DNA from: CALBRZ01 sp964511065
GTDB lineage: Bacteria; Planctomycetota; Planctomycetia; Pirellulales; S012-138
Assembly: GCA_964511065.1 (NCBI GenBank)
Contig: CAZEEG010000017.1
Coordinates: 1 to 64,000 of the forward strand
Length of the DNA stretch: 64,000 bases
Direction: 5' to 3'
Shown here: positions 63,434 to 64,000 of the stretch, one piece after another
Numbering within the stretch: the first letter of the stretch is position 1
Layout: the number at the start of each line of letters is the position of its first letter
Notes under the pieces: model-generated
Seen by the model: the letters and a program-made list of their open reading frames with translations, nothing else
Databases searched by the model: none
What the model was told of the DNA's origin: nothing
Translations under genes and position numbers: made by a program

Positions 63434-63781
63434 TCAGATCGCCTCTGGGCCGCGTTCGCCGGTCCGGATACGGATGCAATCTTCCAGCGGCAGGACGAAT
63501 ATCTTGCCGTCGCCGATCTCGCCCTTTTCGCCGGTTCGGCCGCCGCGGATGATCGCGTCGATGGTCGGCTCGACAAATTCATCGTTGACGGCAATCTGCA
63601 ATTCCACTTTCCGCAACAGGTTCACCGTGAATTCGTGGCCCCGGTAAACTTCGGTGTGACCCTTCTGGCGGCCAAAGCCCTGCACGTCCAGCACGGTCAG
63701 GCGGAAGACTTCCACCTCGGTGAGCGCGGTCTTCACAGCTTCAAGCCGCGAAGGTTGGATGATGGCAATGATCAGCTTCAT
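63434..63781 (-). CDS. P-II nitrogen regulatory protein with Phe51
   Basis: A 115-residue P-II protein, a trimer that reads ATP/ADP and 2-oxoglutarate and controls nitrogen metabolism. It has MKLIIAIIQPSRLEAV, the T-loop segment VQGFGRQKGHTEVYRGHEFTV, the B-loop RTGEKGEIGDGKIFVLP and the end RIRTGERGPEAI, all standard. At position 51, normally the uridylylated Tyr in RGAEY, it has Phe (RGHEF), so the classical GlnD modification cannot occur. GlnB and GlnK cannot be told apart, and no amtB is adjacent. The ATG at 63781 has GGAG seven bases upstream. Confidence 0.93.
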   Translation of the reverse strand: MKLIIAIIQPSRLEAVKTALTEVEVFRLTVLDVQGFGRQKGHTEVYRGHEFTVNLLRKVELQIAVNDEFVEPTIDAIIRGGRTGEKGEIGDGKIFVLPLEDCIRIRTGERGPEAI

Positions 63782-64000
63782 GGCAGTCTCCCAAGAAAGG
63801 TCGAAGGCCAAAAGCCTCGCAACCTGCCCGTGATGTTAGCCCTGTCGTGCGCGACTCACAAGCCGCCGCTGAGGGGAAACCTCCAACAAGCGCTTGGGGT
63901 GTCCATGCCATCCAGGTGGGAACGCGGTGGGAATCAGTCATCCATCTGCCGGCCGATGGCCTGAAAATCGGCGCTAGCCAAATCTGCGTTTGTCTCAAAT

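Overview
The window (about 62% GC by eye) looks like a chromosomal segment of a planctomycete, probably of the Pirellulales type. The signs are a PSCyt1/PSD1 multi-CxxCH protein paired with a twin-arginine DUF1501 protein, planctomycete-style signal-peptide and lipoprotein genes, an outer-membrane barrel of the BBP7/Lpg1974 type, and a bacterial topoisomerase VI. All functional assignments come from reading motifs and protein layout; no database search was run.

Layout. 0-7 kb: topoisomerase VI subunit A (minus), then the PSD1 gene, the DUF1501 gene and folP on the plus strand; DUF1501 and folP overlap. 7.5-15.7 kb: tRNA-Gly with a clear promoter, trigger factor, two clpP genes in a row, a lipoprotein, fabD and an acyl-activating ligase. 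The tig-clpP-clpP stretch is a protein-folding and turnover block, and fabD plus the ligase are both lipid genes. 15.7-24.6 kb: a stand-alone tssK, an LptF/LptG-type permease, a PLP aminotransferase, a 1.2-kb stretch with no convincing gene but three strong hairpins, a small Cys-rich lipoprotein, an alpha/beta hydrolase-like protein, tatD and a small helical protein.

24.7-34.6 kb (minus): a complex I membrane-arm operon nuoH-J-K-L-M-N without nuoI. nuoL is cut by one in-frame TAA, and J, L, M and N carry long hydrophilic insertions. 35-43 kb: a phytoene-desaturase-like oxidoreductase, coaB, a ClC channel, purD and hisI. 42.5-46.4 kb: a molybdenum hydroxylase operon (FAD, 2Fe-2S and Mo subunits). 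46.6-52.1 kb: queA, fumC, an MFS protein and an RluA-type pseudouridine synthase. 52-56.6 kb: a membrane protein with a minisatellite-coded tail, an apparently active REC-GGDEF-CBS-CBS protein and a degenerate GGDEF protein. 56.6-64 kb: topoisomerase VI subunit B, two small secreted Tyr/Pro-rich proteins, an outer-membrane barrel, tRNA-Leu and a P-II protein.

The points most worth following are: a topoisomerase VI B subunit with a second H2TH-like domain inserted into its transducer region, coded about 55 kb from its A subunit; the nonsense codon in nuoL; a P-II protein with Phe in place of the uridylylated Tyr51; an orphan tssK; and a hairpin-rich gene-free region at 20.96-21.18 kb that could be a structured RNA.
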